A stretch of 64,000 bases of DNA from Leishmania mexicana MHOM/GT/2001/U1103 (taxonomy: Eukaryota > Euglenozoa > Kinetoplastea > Trypanosomatida > Trypanosomatidae), in NCBI RefSeq assembly GCF_000234665.1, contig NC_018330.1, forward strand, positions 62,001 through 126,000, in the 5' to 3' direction. Every line of letters begins with the position of its first letter. The stretch's first letter is position 1. The translations under genes and the position numbers were made by a program. Positions 29,401 through 38,826 of this stretch are shown here, in pieces. The notes under the pieces are model-generated. The model did no database searches, had not been told where the DNA came from, and saw only the letters and a program-made list of their open reading frames with translations.

Positions 29401-31970
29401 AGAGTCTGTTGCATTTTCTTGGCAGCGGCGCTCGTTTGCGCCTGCAGCGCAGCGGCCCCTGCGTTGAAGGGAAAAACGAGCATCAGCGTGCCGCAACGCC
29501 CGAGGCGCGTGTGACCAGCTCGCGTCTCCTGATCGTGAAGAATCGCTGCTTCCTCCGTGTGCGCACCCGGCCACTCGTCATCCCTTCGCTTGCAGGTGTC
29601 AACGTCGTCGTCGGCATTGGACCCACTGGACGCCATGGTGACGAGAAGACGCTGAAGCGCCTCCGGTAGCGTGCTGCGCCGCGGTAGGTACGCCGTCCTG
29701 TACACCGGTCGTTTCGCACAGAAGCGGAGAATTCGCCGGTAGCCAGAGAGTGTATTCGCACCCTCGAACACAGCAGGAGCGGCATTGTCGCCACGCTTTG
29801 CCACGAGCTTCGCTGTGTTGGCGGTCCATGTCGCAGAGGTGAACCCCATCGCCAACATGGAGTCGCTGATGGAGAGCACGTCCACCGAGATGCACTCCAG
29901 CGCATCAAACGCGGGGTTGGTCGCGTCGTGGGTTCGATTGCCCGTGTCGGGAAAAACAGAGCACGTGTCCATGTGATCGCCTTTGCCGCGTTGCGCGACC
30001 GCGGTGGTCGCCGGCAGAGGTGCTGAAGTGGCGTTGCAGAGTGGAGCTGCCCATGGCGTGTGTACCTGCGCCGCAGCCGCGACGTCCGCGTAGCAATCAC
30101 CGCACAAGATTTGAATGCTGGTGAGGTCGCCTGCCGTACAATGTGAAACTCGCTTCGCGTTGGTATCACTGTCCTTTACTATGAGCTCCGCGTCGTACTC
30201 GAGCGAGAAGAGTGGAGTGGTGCATACGGTTACCGAGACCCGAGGCAACCCCCGCAGACCATGCTCGTGCCGGAGAAGCTCTCGCAAGGCGGCGCATCGG
30301 TCTTCGGGTGTGCCGGGGTGAAGAAGACCCAGCTGCGGCCACAGCGGTGGCAAAGCACAGCTATCTGTCGCGGCGCTCCGCTCTCGTGAACCAATCGCCC
30401 CACGGAGATGGACTACAAAGTCGTCTAAGTTGGCCCGCCCCACAAAGGAGCTCCAGCGCACGCAAGCCGGCAGTCCTACATCCGCGGCAGTGGACACCGT
30501 CTCCTGCGCTCTACATGGCGTTCCTTGCGCAACTGACTCGCTGCCGCCTCGAGTGGCGCCAATCCAGTCGTAGGCGACCGTCGGAGAAAGCACGGCCGCC
30601 GCGCTCACGAGATGATTTGCCAAGTCCATCGGTCCACACGTCCAGTCTGTAGCGGGAGACAAGCGCCCACTTGCCAGTATGCGTGAAAGGGTGGATACCG
30701 CGTACAGGTCTTGTAGAAGTGCCGAACAGCTCGCCGGGTTTGTGTAGCGGCGGGACACGCCATCGGCTGCCTTGTTGTCCACAAGCTGAGCGAGCCCACA
30801 ATGTGCTTCAGACAACTGAAGTACGGCTGCCACGCCACTTTCGCCGTTGGTCTCGTCGCTGCGGGTGGCGTGCAGCGTGAAGGCAAGGCAGAGATGAAAC
30901 GCCACGGCCTTTGAGTGTTTCACGTCCATGTCAGCGTTGCACTGGAGAGACCAGGAACGGCGTGCTCGCACCTCGCCCCACCACGGGCAGTGCCGAGTCG
31001 CATGGTATAGAGCATGGTCGCCCTTCTCCATACACGCCCGAAGGCCACGCATTGTGAGCTGCATTTCGCAGAAGTCGCCGCCGGCTTCCTGGACAAACCT
31101 GCAGGCCTCCTCCACGCTGTCCCTTGCGTATCGCATGTGCAGTTGCCGCAGCTTCGCCTCCACCCGTGTCAGGGCCCCCTCGATTACATCCAGCAGCTCA
31201 CCGACCTCATCGTCCCCCGACTCCTCGCCGCCACCGGCGGCGGGTTCGACAGGCGTAAAGCGCGGCTGTGTGTGCCACGTATCGTACAGCTCAGCGGAGC
31301 ACCGCCACCTCTGCCCCGTCGACTTCTTGGTTTTTCGCGACGACACATCGGAGGCGACGCCGCGCTCGTCGCCACTCGTCCTCTCCTGCTCAGCAGCAGT
31401 GGCAGCGAGGTCATCCTGCCGCAGCAGCCGCACTCGTAGTGTCAAATCGAGGGCGTCAAGCAGCTCGATCACATTCGGCCGAGCAGTGCACAGGTGATGA
31501 ACGAGAAACGTCTTTGTTGACTTCCACGACACCCCACGCATTACCTGTGCACTATGGATGGCCCTCCACCGCACACTCTCGGTCACGGCCTCGGCAGAGG
31601 TGCCGCAACACTGCTCCACGAGGACGACGCTGATCGGATACTCCTCCAAAGCACACACGAGACTCCCCACAACATGCGGTCGCTTGACGGGAGCGATGTC
31701 AAGCGTGGTGGACACGTCGCCGAAGTAGTGGTCAAAAAGTGCGGCGGCATCGGAGAGGATCTTGGGTGCTGCCAGAGAGGTCGCCAACGACGACGACGGA
31801 AGGAGAGGGGGCGCCGCGGAGGAGGGCGTTGTAGAGGCGGAAGGTGCGGTGCCCTCAGCGGCCGTACTGCACCTTCGAAAAGGGCCCACCACCTCGGTAT
31901 TCAGGCGCCACGTCGCGGCTGTCGAGCCTGAGAGCCACCGCACCCCAAGCCTCTGTCGCACACGGCGCAT
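26493..31970 (-). CDS. very large predicted mitochondrial protein, 1825 aa
   Basis: I do not recognise the family. The N-terminus (MRRVRQRLGVRWLSGSTAAT) is Arg-rich, amphipathic and acid-free for ~30 residues, a strong mitochondrial presequence pattern. The first in-frame ATG is at 31970; the open codons upstream to 31994 begin with TTG. The body is divergent alpha/beta sequence. Several spaced segments each combine beta-strand-like runs with a closing Ala-rich helix, for example near TKKCGAVTELWLVVAPRM, ALYVYCHRSSKRQAIRSVY and SLEYDAELIVKDSD. These are vaguely similar to double-stranded-RNA-binding or other small alpha/beta modules. Length and predicted location would suit the kinetoplastid mitochondrial RNA-processing or ribosome-assembly machinery, but that is inference. 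No P-loop, helicase or nuclease motif is seen. Confidence 0.85.
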   Translation of the reverse strand: MRRVRQRLGVRWLSGSTAATWRLNTEVVGPFRRCSTAAEGTAPSASTTPSSAAPPLLPSSSLATSLAAPKILSDAAALFDHYFGDVSTTLDIAPVKRPHVVGSLVCALEEYPISVVLVEQCCGTSAEAVTESVRWRAIHSAQVMRGVSWKSTKTFLVHHLCTARPNVIELLDALDLTLRVRLLRQDDLAATAAEQERTSGDERGVASDVSSRKTKKSTGQRWRCSAELYDTWHTQPRFTPVEPAAGGGEESGDDEVGELLDVIEGALTRVEAKLRQLHMRYARDSVEEACRFVQEAGGDFCEMQLTMRGLRACMEKGDHALYHATRHCPWWGEVRARRSWSLQCNADMDVKHSKAVAFHLCLAFTLHATRSDETNGESGVAAVLQLSEAHCGLAQLVDNKAADGVSRRYTNPASCSALLQDLYAVSTLSRILASGRLSPATDWTCGPMDLANHLVSAAAVLSPTVAYDWIGATRGGSESVAQGTPCRAQETVSTAADVGLPACVRWSSFVGRANLDDFVVHLRGAIGSRERSAATDSCALPPLWPQLGLLHPGTPEDRCAALRELLRHEHGLRGLPRVSVTVCTTPLFSLEYDAELIVKDSDTNAKRVSHCTAGDLTSIQILCGDCYADVAAAAQVHTPWAAPLCNATSAPLPATTAVAQRGKGDHMDTCSVFPDTGNRTHDATNPAFDALECISVDVLSISDSMLAMGFTSATWTANTAKLVAKRGDNAAPAVFEGANTLSGYRRILRFCAKRPVYRTAYLPRRSTLPEALQRLLVTMASSGSNADDDVDTCKRRDDEWPGAHTEEAAILHDQETRAGHTRLGRCGTLMLVFPFNAGAAALQAQTSAAAKKMQQTLFSAVQEHCRDSARLSVWMPAHTRSMEATFFHSWPLTAQWLVPHGSPLHASLTPVFCEEAAIPRRRNAEKVAEDSSGHGATKYDLHLSTTASPSASSAQACSGAEPCSPPLTTAVVVRLPASAAWLSSAHTAMRRALKLSRPDLFAYPSNSVAPSTALGGEEGSDAPAGVEGLLVRCATFTQVVEALLFTATFCELTALDAEAVLKELFGHNVYTKKCGAVTELWLVVAPRMSPVRLCTVSMKEGNLGGSSERKWSMLLQCVMDASCPEARATVEAMRHLRRCVAALATESDRGCLPPQCQLSCEWVLRPSTASEEEPVEWTQVFVAELVRGSPVPSTSASGPRWSKVSMRRRGLGDVAVQSSDGATSAKLPTSVMHREEGPDSFGVLWRMLHSPALQPAQTASLPTAASGQELASAPIPSPGGFIKAAQRALARQRGVARVTHRYDKELGGVVVEGWGRLRQNGSEAPCETPVTLVTEPMALHCVPMHLMQLYHRLLVETHELPRIREAVWERLGAECEKTSTETIVQSLCETLGCTPADLQSVEVRYMKVWTARLELPLRVFGFSAPVTPSPPSSPSAQNPCCDAPPALYVYCHRSSKRQAIRSVYTLLYQWTRYPQMVASVNDAQFRIASNKSAVWPRWGADSPSSPSAPLPCPATTATAEPRPPMMMESATCASEACAAPTAARTPQTLSSVLDAAHARMETSLGALVGCRDGHVTLRLSQTFGLQLMYGVGAAKAQVEVTEMESVQLLREAWVPLVWAPAQILSAEVSVLQRLLTRSTTTTGGGDTDDMRSVLRELVFTNGLAQRAALQSGRDVRAKEFCVSFFRRYFGWRVCEREDVEDISVSDDQSTVVIVQKAEQGALSHGGQRSRPKRVAFSCHSGAAPPGELRHATGTLQLTQIVPGAATSVRLGRILVEVTGATPQAALDALWEPCTLQIESVFGVSRSMSPREADDQMLRFMQSQLE

Positions 31971-32878
31971 ATGCCCAGAACCACCCCCCGGCAAAGACGC
32001 GACGGTCTATCCTACCTGTGCGTCTCGTCCTCTATGCGCGTGCGTTTGGGATTTTCGTGCGCGTGACGGGTCACCCCCGTGCGTGAGGGCACACGAGGGG
32101 AGATCGACGCCGGAAAAGGGAGGGGGACGTAGCGACGGTGAGCCGCAGCAGCAGTCCCGAATAAACCAAAAAGGGTAGCAAAGAGACGTGGCCGAAGCAG
32201 AGGAGGTGGAAGGCAGCCATCCGTACTCGAGCGGGCACCCGTCCCGCACGCCGTGCGAGCGAGGGGGGCGACGCACGTCGCGCTGAGGCGTCGAAGGGCC
32301 CGTCATACGCGAGGCGCTTCATGTCATTGTGGCGTCTGCAACGGCACGCCTTGGGAAGGAGAGATTCGTCCGTTGCTCACACAAATGAGCTCGTTTACCT
32401 CACCGATGCGCCGTTTGCTGCGACAGGGGCGCAGACGCCCTGCCGCGAAGCGCCTGCGTGCCTGTCTGCCTGTAGCGGAGCGAGGCGGACGAGGATCCGA
32501 GCGGAGCTCGGTTGGAGGGAAGGTGAGAGACACGCATGCGCCTAAGTCTTCGACGACCGATACAAATCGACACGCGGATGCGCACACAACGCCCAAGACC
32601 CTGTGTGCGTGAAACGTTCGGTGTTGCCGCTTCGGTTCCACGCCTCAACAACGCCGAGCGAGCGACGCGAGACAGTGGGCAGGTAGTTTACATGGAGAAC
32701 AAAGGGCGAGATGGCGACGCGCGGACATGCACTAGAAAAGGGCGACTGGGCACACCATGAGAGCTGCCACAACGGCCTCGCGCATTGTGCGCTGATGCGC
32801 GCGCCCAGAAGAGAGTAAAAAAAAAGCCCCCACCCGCCCATACACAGAAAGGAGCGGAGAGAGCACGCATGCGGTGCG
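31971..32878. other. intergenic spacer
   Basis: No gene is supported. It contains an A-run at 32818-32825 on the plus strand (T-run in the transcript) close to the end of the TPR gene. Confidence 0.5.
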
Positions 32879-35440
32879 CTACACCGGCTCCTCAACCGCT
32901 ACAGTAGTCAGCTCCTCGCCAGGCAAGCACAGGTGCATGTACGGCAGCTCGTACACGTCGTGACTCGTTAAGGTGGCAAGGAGACCGCTCCGATCGCTGC
33001 GCAGGGCAGCATTCCAGTCCATCGCTGCCTCGTCGTACCGCTTCAGCTCCTTTAGCGTGAGTGCGCGGTTCACCAGCGCGTTCCAGGCTGAGGGGCACGT
33101 CATGGTCGACGTGTCGCCTGCAAGGGGCGCTGTCAGCGGTGCGCCTGGGGCGCATCCCAGAACCACGTTGTAGTCCCTCAGGGCATCTGCGTAGTTGCCG
33201 AGCTGCTGATATATCTTCGCACGCTCATGATGGTACCCAAGCGGCGCGCACTCCGTCCCACCACCCAAGAGCGGGGGCTCTTCCCCGCGTGCCGTGGCCG
33301 CCGCAGCAGCCTCCTCGGTATGGGCGATGATAGCATCAGTGAAAGCTGCGAGGGCCTCGCTGAGTCGCCCCGCAATCGCGAGCAGCACACCGTACGCATA
33401 CGCGAAGGGCGGAGTGCGCTGCAGCGAGGGGTTAAGCTTCAGCGCCTCGGTGAGACTATCAAGAGCGGCACCGTGCTCACCGAGGGAGTGATGGATGCGA
33501 CCCTGCAGGTAGTAGGGGTCAGCCGCCTCAGCACCAAGCGCCACTGCGCGCTCGACCTCGCTGCAAGCACGAGTGCACTCCTGCACGTCCGCCAGCGCCT
33601 CCGCATAGCGGGCTAGAGAAAAGAAGACCAGCGCGCGGTTGTAAAGCAAGGCGGGCACCGCCCGTCCACCAGCCAAGGTGGCGGTGGAGGAGATTTCACC
33701 GGCCCCACTCTGACTAGCCTCGATCGCGGCGGTCGCCCAGGAGAGCGCCAGTGGCAGTCGACCCAGCCGTCTGAGAATAACGGCGTGCAGGTGCTCCACC
33801 TCTCCCGGCAACACGCGATGGCACGCAGCAAGGGAGGTGCTCATAGGTCGAGCCGTCTGCGACTCGTGCTTCGCACGCTCTGCCGACGACTCAATGCTAG
33901 GTTCTTTGACGTCGGCCATCTCTCTAGGGGTGGAGTTGCTCTGGGATGCGCCTGCGAGCGGCGGTGAGGGTTGGTCGGTCGTCGGTGTAGATGGCTCGCC
34001 TTCGCTGAAGGGTCTGGCTCGCAGCGTCTGCAGCGCTCCTAGGTGGTCCTTCACTTCCACCTCCGACACAGCAAGTCGGAAGAAGCAGATGTCCCTCTGA
34101 GCGGCGTCGCAGTGATGCTGGGAGGAGCGTTGGCGAGCCTCGCGGAAGTGGCGTGCGGCGAGGTCGGTGTAGCCGTAATCGCTGTACACGAGTCCAAGGT
34201 GTGTGTGTGTCAGTATCCCCACATCTGCCACGCACACTGGCAGCTTGCTCATGTGCGAGGGCGGCTCCTCGTCACCGCCCCCGCTGCAGTTGCCGCAAGC
34301 GGTCTCCCTCAGAACCTGCAGCGTGTTCTGCAGCGCACGAAGCGCTGCGTGCCGGTCGCCCCCTTCGTGACGCACAATCCCGAGTAGCAAACCAGCGCAT
34401 AACCGGATCGACACCTCTCGGGTCTGCTGCAGCGCCTCGGACTCAAGGGACGCTGCCGCGGAGGGGAGGTCCTTGTTGCAGAAGATGTGAGTCAGCCCCA
34501 TGGCAAGGCACGCGTGCGCGGCGGTCTTCTGCGGTGTCGTTCCCCCTGGTTCTTGCCTGACTTTTTCCATCGCTGTAGATGCTTGCAAGTCGATGAGCGC
34601 CTGCGGACCCATGCCCAACTCCATCTCGATGCAGCCACGGTAGAACCGGAGGCAGTGCTCTTGCTGTCCTCGCAGGACCGCCTCATTCATCCTGGACAGT
34701 GCTTCGGCGTACCGCTTTCTGCGCACGAGTGCGAGGCTAAGGTGCATGGGGTACTCCAGCGGTTGTGCGTCCATCTCCGTCGCCCGCGTCAGGCACTCAA
34801 CCGCCGGAACAAGGGAGGCACCCTCGAAGTAGTAAGCAAGTCCCATGTCGTGCAGCACGGAGGCGGGCCCCTCCCCTCCTAACTCGACAGACTTGCCAAG
34901 CAACATCTTTGCCTTCTTGTACTCGCGGCTTCTGAGGCAGCTGCGGCCGTACAGGGCGTACACCTTCGGCCGCGTTGCTTCGTTGACGCGAGACCACATC
35001 GGCTCCTGCAGGGTCTGCTGGAGGCAGCACTGCGCGAGGCTCACGCATCCCTGCTGCATGTGCACGCGACCAAGCTCGTAGCACCACATTCCATTATCCG
35101 GCTCCCACCGCAGCGCGCTGCGCAGGTCGGTAACGGCGTCCGCGTACCGGCCCATGCGGTAGGACAGGCTTGCCCGGCCTCCGTAGAGGGACGCGAGGCG
35201 GCGCGGGTCATTGCTGCCCTTGTCCACCTCAATCGCGAGTGACATGTCGGCGAGGGCCGACGTTAGGTGGCCGAGGCGAGAGGCCAAGGTGGACCGCAAC
35301 ACGAGCGCATGCACATACGTGGGGTCCTGCTGAACCGCAGCTTGAAGGAGCTCGGCCGCCTTTTCCGGCGCAAACGTGCCCTCCGAGAGACACTGCCTGG
35401 CAGCCTCGACGAGGCCCTTCGTCGTGCGTGCCGCCCTCAT
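32879..35440 (-). CDS. tetratricopeptide-repeat protein, 853 aa
   Basis: TPR units recur through the whole length. Clear ones include DPTYVHALVLRSTLASRLGH, RLASLYGGRASLSYRMGRYA, EPDNGMWCYELGRVHMQQG, DPYYLQGRIHHSLGEHGAAL, GYHHERAKIYQQLGNYADAL and WNALVNRALTLKELKRYDEA. Two disordered linkers interrupt them (around CSGGGDEEPPS and the Ser/Pro/Thr-rich stretch near TPTTDQPSPPL). No catalytic domain, signal peptide or membrane span is present. TPR solenoids are protein-binding scaffolds, and nothing here identifies the partner. The ATG at 35440 opens directly into the first helical pair, which supports the start. Confidence 0.88.
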   Translation of the reverse strand: MRAARTTKGLVEAARQCLSEGTFAPEKAAELLQAAVQQDPTYVHALVLRSTLASRLGHLTSALADMSLAIEVDKGSNDPRRLASLYGGRASLSYRMGRYADAVTDLRSALRWEPDNGMWCYELGRVHMQQGCVSLAQCCLQQTLQEPMWSRVNEATRPKVYALYGRSCLRSREYKKAKMLLGKSVELGGEGPASVLHDMGLAYYFEGASLVPAVECLTRATEMDAQPLEYPMHLSLALVRRKRYAEALSRMNEAVLRGQQEHCLRFYRGCIEMELGMGPQALIDLQASTAMEKVRQEPGGTTPQKTAAHACLAMGLTHIFCNKDLPSAAASLESEALQQTREVSIRLCAGLLLGIVRHEGGDRHAALRALQNTLQVLRETACGNCSGGGDEEPPSHMSKLPVCVADVGILTHTHLGLVYSDYGYTDLAARHFREARQRSSQHHCDAAQRDICFFRLAVSEVEVKDHLGALQTLRARPFSEGEPSTPTTDQPSPPLAGASQSNSTPREMADVKEPSIESSAERAKHESQTARPMSTSLAACHRVLPGEVEHLHAVILRRLGRLPLALSWATAAIEASQSGAGEISSTATLAGGRAVPALLYNRALVFFSLARYAEALADVQECTRACSEVERAVALGAEAADPYYLQGRIHHSLGEHGAALDSLTEALKLNPSLQRTPPFAYAYGVLLAIAGRLSEALAAFTDAIIAHTEEAAAAATARGEEPPLLGGGTECAPLGYHHERAKIYQQLGNYADALRDYNVVLGCAPGAPLTAPLAGDTSTMTCPSAWNALVNRALTLKELKRYDEAAMDWNAALRSDRSGLLATLTSHDVYELPYMHLCLPGEELTTVAVEEPV

Positions 35441-36849
35441 GGATGCGAGGTGTACTGGAGCTTCTGTGTGGCTGTAAAGCGTTGGCGTGCGTTGCGTTAC
35501 GAAACAGGCAACTCCCTAGGCAGGTGCAGGCGGCATACATACGCGTGTCACCGCACCCGCATGCCCCTCTTGCCCTAACTCAATGCAAGGGGGGGGGCGA
35601 TAAGTGAGAGAGATGGGGCGCAACGTGCACAGGCCTTCTCCCCTGTGTGAGATGCGCCTTCGACCGGGAGCAGACGGCGCAGGGGAGGAGAGGACGGGGC
35701 GGCGAACGGCCTCGGTCAGCACACACGGCACGAGCAGACGGCAGTGCACAAGAGCCGCAGAGAAATGGAGCAGAGGAAAAAAATCGTCAGAGGCAGGTTC
35801 GCACTGCTCACCGAAGTGCCAACACAGACGGGAGGAGGAGGCAGAGAGAGAGAGTTGCGGAGTGGGAGAGGGACAGTTGCGCTCGACGGTGCTCGCAGCG
35901 GCTGACGAAGAAACAGATGAGGCCTCTTGAGGGGCGGTGTTCATCAACGGCCTCTACATATTTTACTACCCCTGGTGTGCAGACATACACATAGGGAGGG
36001 GGAGAGGGTTGCTGAGGCAAGGCGGGTGGATGTGTAGTCATCTTGGAGTACGCGCAAGGGGCCAGCGCGAAGCAACCGGCGAGATGACCGCGAGACCTGC
36101 ACTCTTCGTAGGCAACTTCGACAGAAGCGTGGGCGCCAGTGTAGAACTACGAGAGGGAGGGGTGAGCACCCGTCTTTTCTGGTGCATTCTCGGCTTGCTG
36201 GTCTACACCTCCCCTCCCCCCCCCGCCCCAACCCGCCTCTCTAACCTTTTCCCTGAAGCACACCGATGCACGGGGCAGGACGAGTGCAGGAGACGTAACG
36301 CGGTGTGCGAAGGAATAAGGTGGAGAAAGTGGACAGAGGGGTGGTTGGGGGGGGGGGAACAGCTGTATATGCCAGGATCATCTCCATCCGCGTGATGACG
36401 GGACATCAACAGAGACACACATACCCACAAATACGCGCCTGAAGTGATGAGCACAAAACGGTGAACGCGGCAAGCGGCGCAGTCGACGACAGTGACAACT
36501 GCCAACAGATTGCGCACGTCCGCAGGGGATGTGGATGAGTGCAGCGGAGGCTGCGCTGAGACGACGGCACGGCAAACAAATCAGGCAGCAAGCGGAAAGA
36601 CAACAAGAACACACGCACGCAGCTGTGCGCAACAGACAACTCGCGAGCGCGTGCACACATCAACGGCAGCCCACGGCACCACCGCAAGAACCACCCGTCC
36701 CTCCACTTGGCGTCTCCAAACAGGCAGCAGACGAATACGCATCGATACCCACGCCCGCGTACATGCATGGCCGCACGTGCGCAGAAGGGTGAATGCCGGG
36801 TGCATAGGAACACGGAGAGGAGCAGGCAACCGAATAAAGGCTTTGCCAA
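35441..36849. other. intergenic spacer, distal part of the IST1 3'UTR region
   Basis: No gene is supported. Homopolymer runs: 9 G at 35589-35597 and 11 G at 36347-36357. It merges into the 585-bp repeat that follows. Confidence 0.5.
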
Positions 36850-37434
36850 CGTGTCCACTCGGCACCATACAACGCGACTCGAACGCCTCCCCCCACACAG
36901 CACGCCGCCACTCCAGCCCTGCACCCTCACAGAGCCGTCCCCGTGTGTGGCTGTGGCTCCATGCAGCCGTCGACACACGCGCGGTACAGCAGTGCGCCGA
37001 CTCGATCACCGTAGCACCGCCTCGGCCTCATACTCTGCCCACCCACACCTCGGCCCCGCAGGCCGCCTCACAGCCGCTCGCATCACGCCCGGTCGCCACC
37101 TCGTGCACACCCTCTCGCGGCGGCTCAGCAGCCCCACACCAGTGTGGGCCGTGTGACGGTCGGGGGGTGAGGTACCCACGCGCCGCGCTCACACTTTGCC
37201 TATTCATATGGATGCCACAGACGCCTGGCCACGGTCGCGGGTCGCGCCGACGCGGCGCCGCCAAGAGCCTCACCGCCGACGTCAGCAGCCATACATCGCT
37301 CTGGCATCCCCGCGTAGGTGGGTGTCTGACCCTGGCACCACCAGCAGGGAGGGGGAGGGGCTCGGCACTGGCAGGGAGAGGGGCAGGGGGTCGCGGGCTG
37401 ATTGGCTTCACCCGCACAGAGAGCGGGAGTACCG
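36850..37434 (-). mobile_element. 585-bp dispersed repeat copy A, SIDER2-like retroposon
   Basis: This stretch is repeated at 61580-62164 in the same orientation and with no indels. The four differences are at 36899, 36900, 37146 and 37317. It lies between the IST1-like gene (stop at 38023) and the TPR gene (start at 35440), that is, in the presumptive IST1 3'UTR. Size (~550-600 bp), 3'UTR location and lack of a conserved coding frame match the short interspersed degenerate retroposons (SIDER2) of Leishmania, which are linked to low mRNA stability. The family name is inference; the repeat itself is read directly. Orientation is given for the sense of the flanking genes. Confidence 0.75.
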
Positions 37435-38022
37435 GGCCCTGTTGATATCGGCCCCCCAAAGGGGTGCTGTCCGTCAAAAGGGAGAAACATCTAGAGGACG
37501 AGCAACAAGCACGCGGCAGTGCAACAGCCTCCAATACGCGCTGCTGCCTTGGAGGGAATCATAAAAACCAGAACGTGAGGCACGAAATGGGAGGAGAGGT
37601 GCGCGGGGAGGCAAGGGAGCAAGGGCGCAGGAAGTGGCGATGAATGCAGCCGTAGCCTCTTCATCACAGCAAGACGGAGAAGTCGACATCTAGCTGGGAG
37701 CACGATGCCCGGCCAGTGTCTGAGCGCTCACCGACAGAACCGGTACACACCGTATGCCGCAGAAGATGACGGAAGGCACAAGGCAGCGAATACGTGACGC
37801 GCAAGACGGGGTAAAGTGAGAAGCGGGAAAGGCAGGTGCAGGAGGCAGGAAGGGGGGTAGGAGATTGCCCGATGATTAGATCGCGTCACGAAACGACCCT
37901 CGTCTTTGCCTGGAGGCTCTCAGCGCCTCTCGCCGCCTCCGTCCCTTGCTCGCCGTCATGTATGCGCCTCTGACAGAGGAACTGTGCCATCCCCACCCCA
38001 AGCCTACATACATGCGCAGTTA
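37435..38022. other. IST1 3'UTR, proximal part
   Basis: No gene is supported between the stop codon of the IST1 homologue and repeat copy A. Confidence 0.5.
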
Positions 38023-38826
38023 CTAGACGCACATCAGCTGCAGGAGGCGCTGGTCTATGGCGTCGTAGGGGACCTGCATGGGCGGGATGTAGAGGCCAGA
38101 TGGCGTCCGCACAGAACCGCGCACCTGCTGGTTCAGTTCTGCAGCACCACCGGAGAACTCGATGCCTCCACCGCTGGCCGCGGCTGCCGACGCGACCAGC
38201 CCGTTTGGGTCTCGAAGTCGCTCCTCGTCGTAGTTCGACAGTTGGAACTCGTTCGCAATGCTGGTGAGGTAGGCTACGCACCTGTCGTTCGGCGGTGTGT
38301 ACATGCCGAGCCGCTCCATCATCCGCTGGTTCACGGAGAACTCCGCATTCGACATCGACATCTCGACAAACTCGTGACCGAACTTTGACTCGAACATCTT
38401 GCGCAGCGTCGCCAGCTCCGGCACTGAGTCACCGATACGCGCGCTCGCCCACAGAACCGAGGTAATCGCCTCCTTCAGCTCCGGCGGGCACGCCGAACTC
38501 GGGTCCTTCTTTTTCTTGTCCGTCTTGGGCGGTTTGCTTTCGGCGATGAGCTGCACACGATTCGCCAGCAGGTCGAGGAAGAGCGACAGCACCTCGTAGC
38601 CCTCGATGTTGACATCCTCGCGGATACAGTTCTCGACCCGAATACGAGCGGAGTCGTACTTCTCCAGAGCGAGCAATTCTGCAACGCTGCGTCGCTGCGT
38701 CTTGACGCTGTTCACCAGCTTGTTCTTCTGCATTCCTAGACGCGTGGTGGCCATGCGGATGTTGGCGCGCACCTTGACCGGGTCGAACCCGCCGGACGAC
38801 TTTGTGTTCTTCAGGAAGCCCTTCAT
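38023..38826 (-). CDS. IST1: IST1 homologue, regulator of Vps4 in the ESCRT-III pathway
   Basis: A 267-aa protein with an IST1/Vps4-regulator domain across about residues 10-190. Family-like segments are KVRANIRMATTRLGMQKNK, VAELLALEKYDSARIRVENC (compare the IA.LL....E.ARI.VE motif), DVNIEGYEVLSLFLDLLANR, ITSVLWASARIGDSVPEL and the FGHEFVEMSM region. Only a small insert (PPKTDKKKKDPSS) departs from the family. IST1 folds like ESCRT-III and tunes Vps4 in endosomal sorting and membrane scission. The C-terminal tail (220-267) is Gly/Pro-rich; a consensus MIT-interacting motif is not obvious. Its presumptive 3'UTR is unusually long (~2.5 kb to the next gene) and contains repeat copy A. Confidence 0.92.
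   Translation of the reverse strand: MKGFLKNTKSSGGFDPVKVRANIRMATTRLGMQKNKLVNSVKTQRRSVAELLALEKYDSARIRVENCIREDVNIEGYEVLSLFLDLLANRVQLIAESKPPKTDKKKKDPSSACPPELKEAITSVLWASARIGDSVPELATLRKMFESKFGHEFVEMSMSNAEFSVNQRMMERLGMYTPPNDRCVAYLTSIANEFQLSNYDEERLRDPNGLVASAAAASGGGIEFSGGAAELNQQVRGSVRTPSGLYIPPMQVPYDAIDQRLLQLMCV

Noticed and set aside
31971..31994. Eight extra N-terminal residues on the 1825-aa protein
   Set aside because: The codon at 31992-31994 is TTG on the minus strand; the first ATG is at 31970.
36492..37445. Plus-strand frame of 317 codons overlapping repeat copy A, with a similar frame at 61675-62397
   Set aside because: The shared part comes only from the 585-bp repeat, and the frame runs into unrelated sequence at each copy. 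Composition is Ser/Pro/Thr/Arg-rich with no domain, and the direction opposes the transcription unit.
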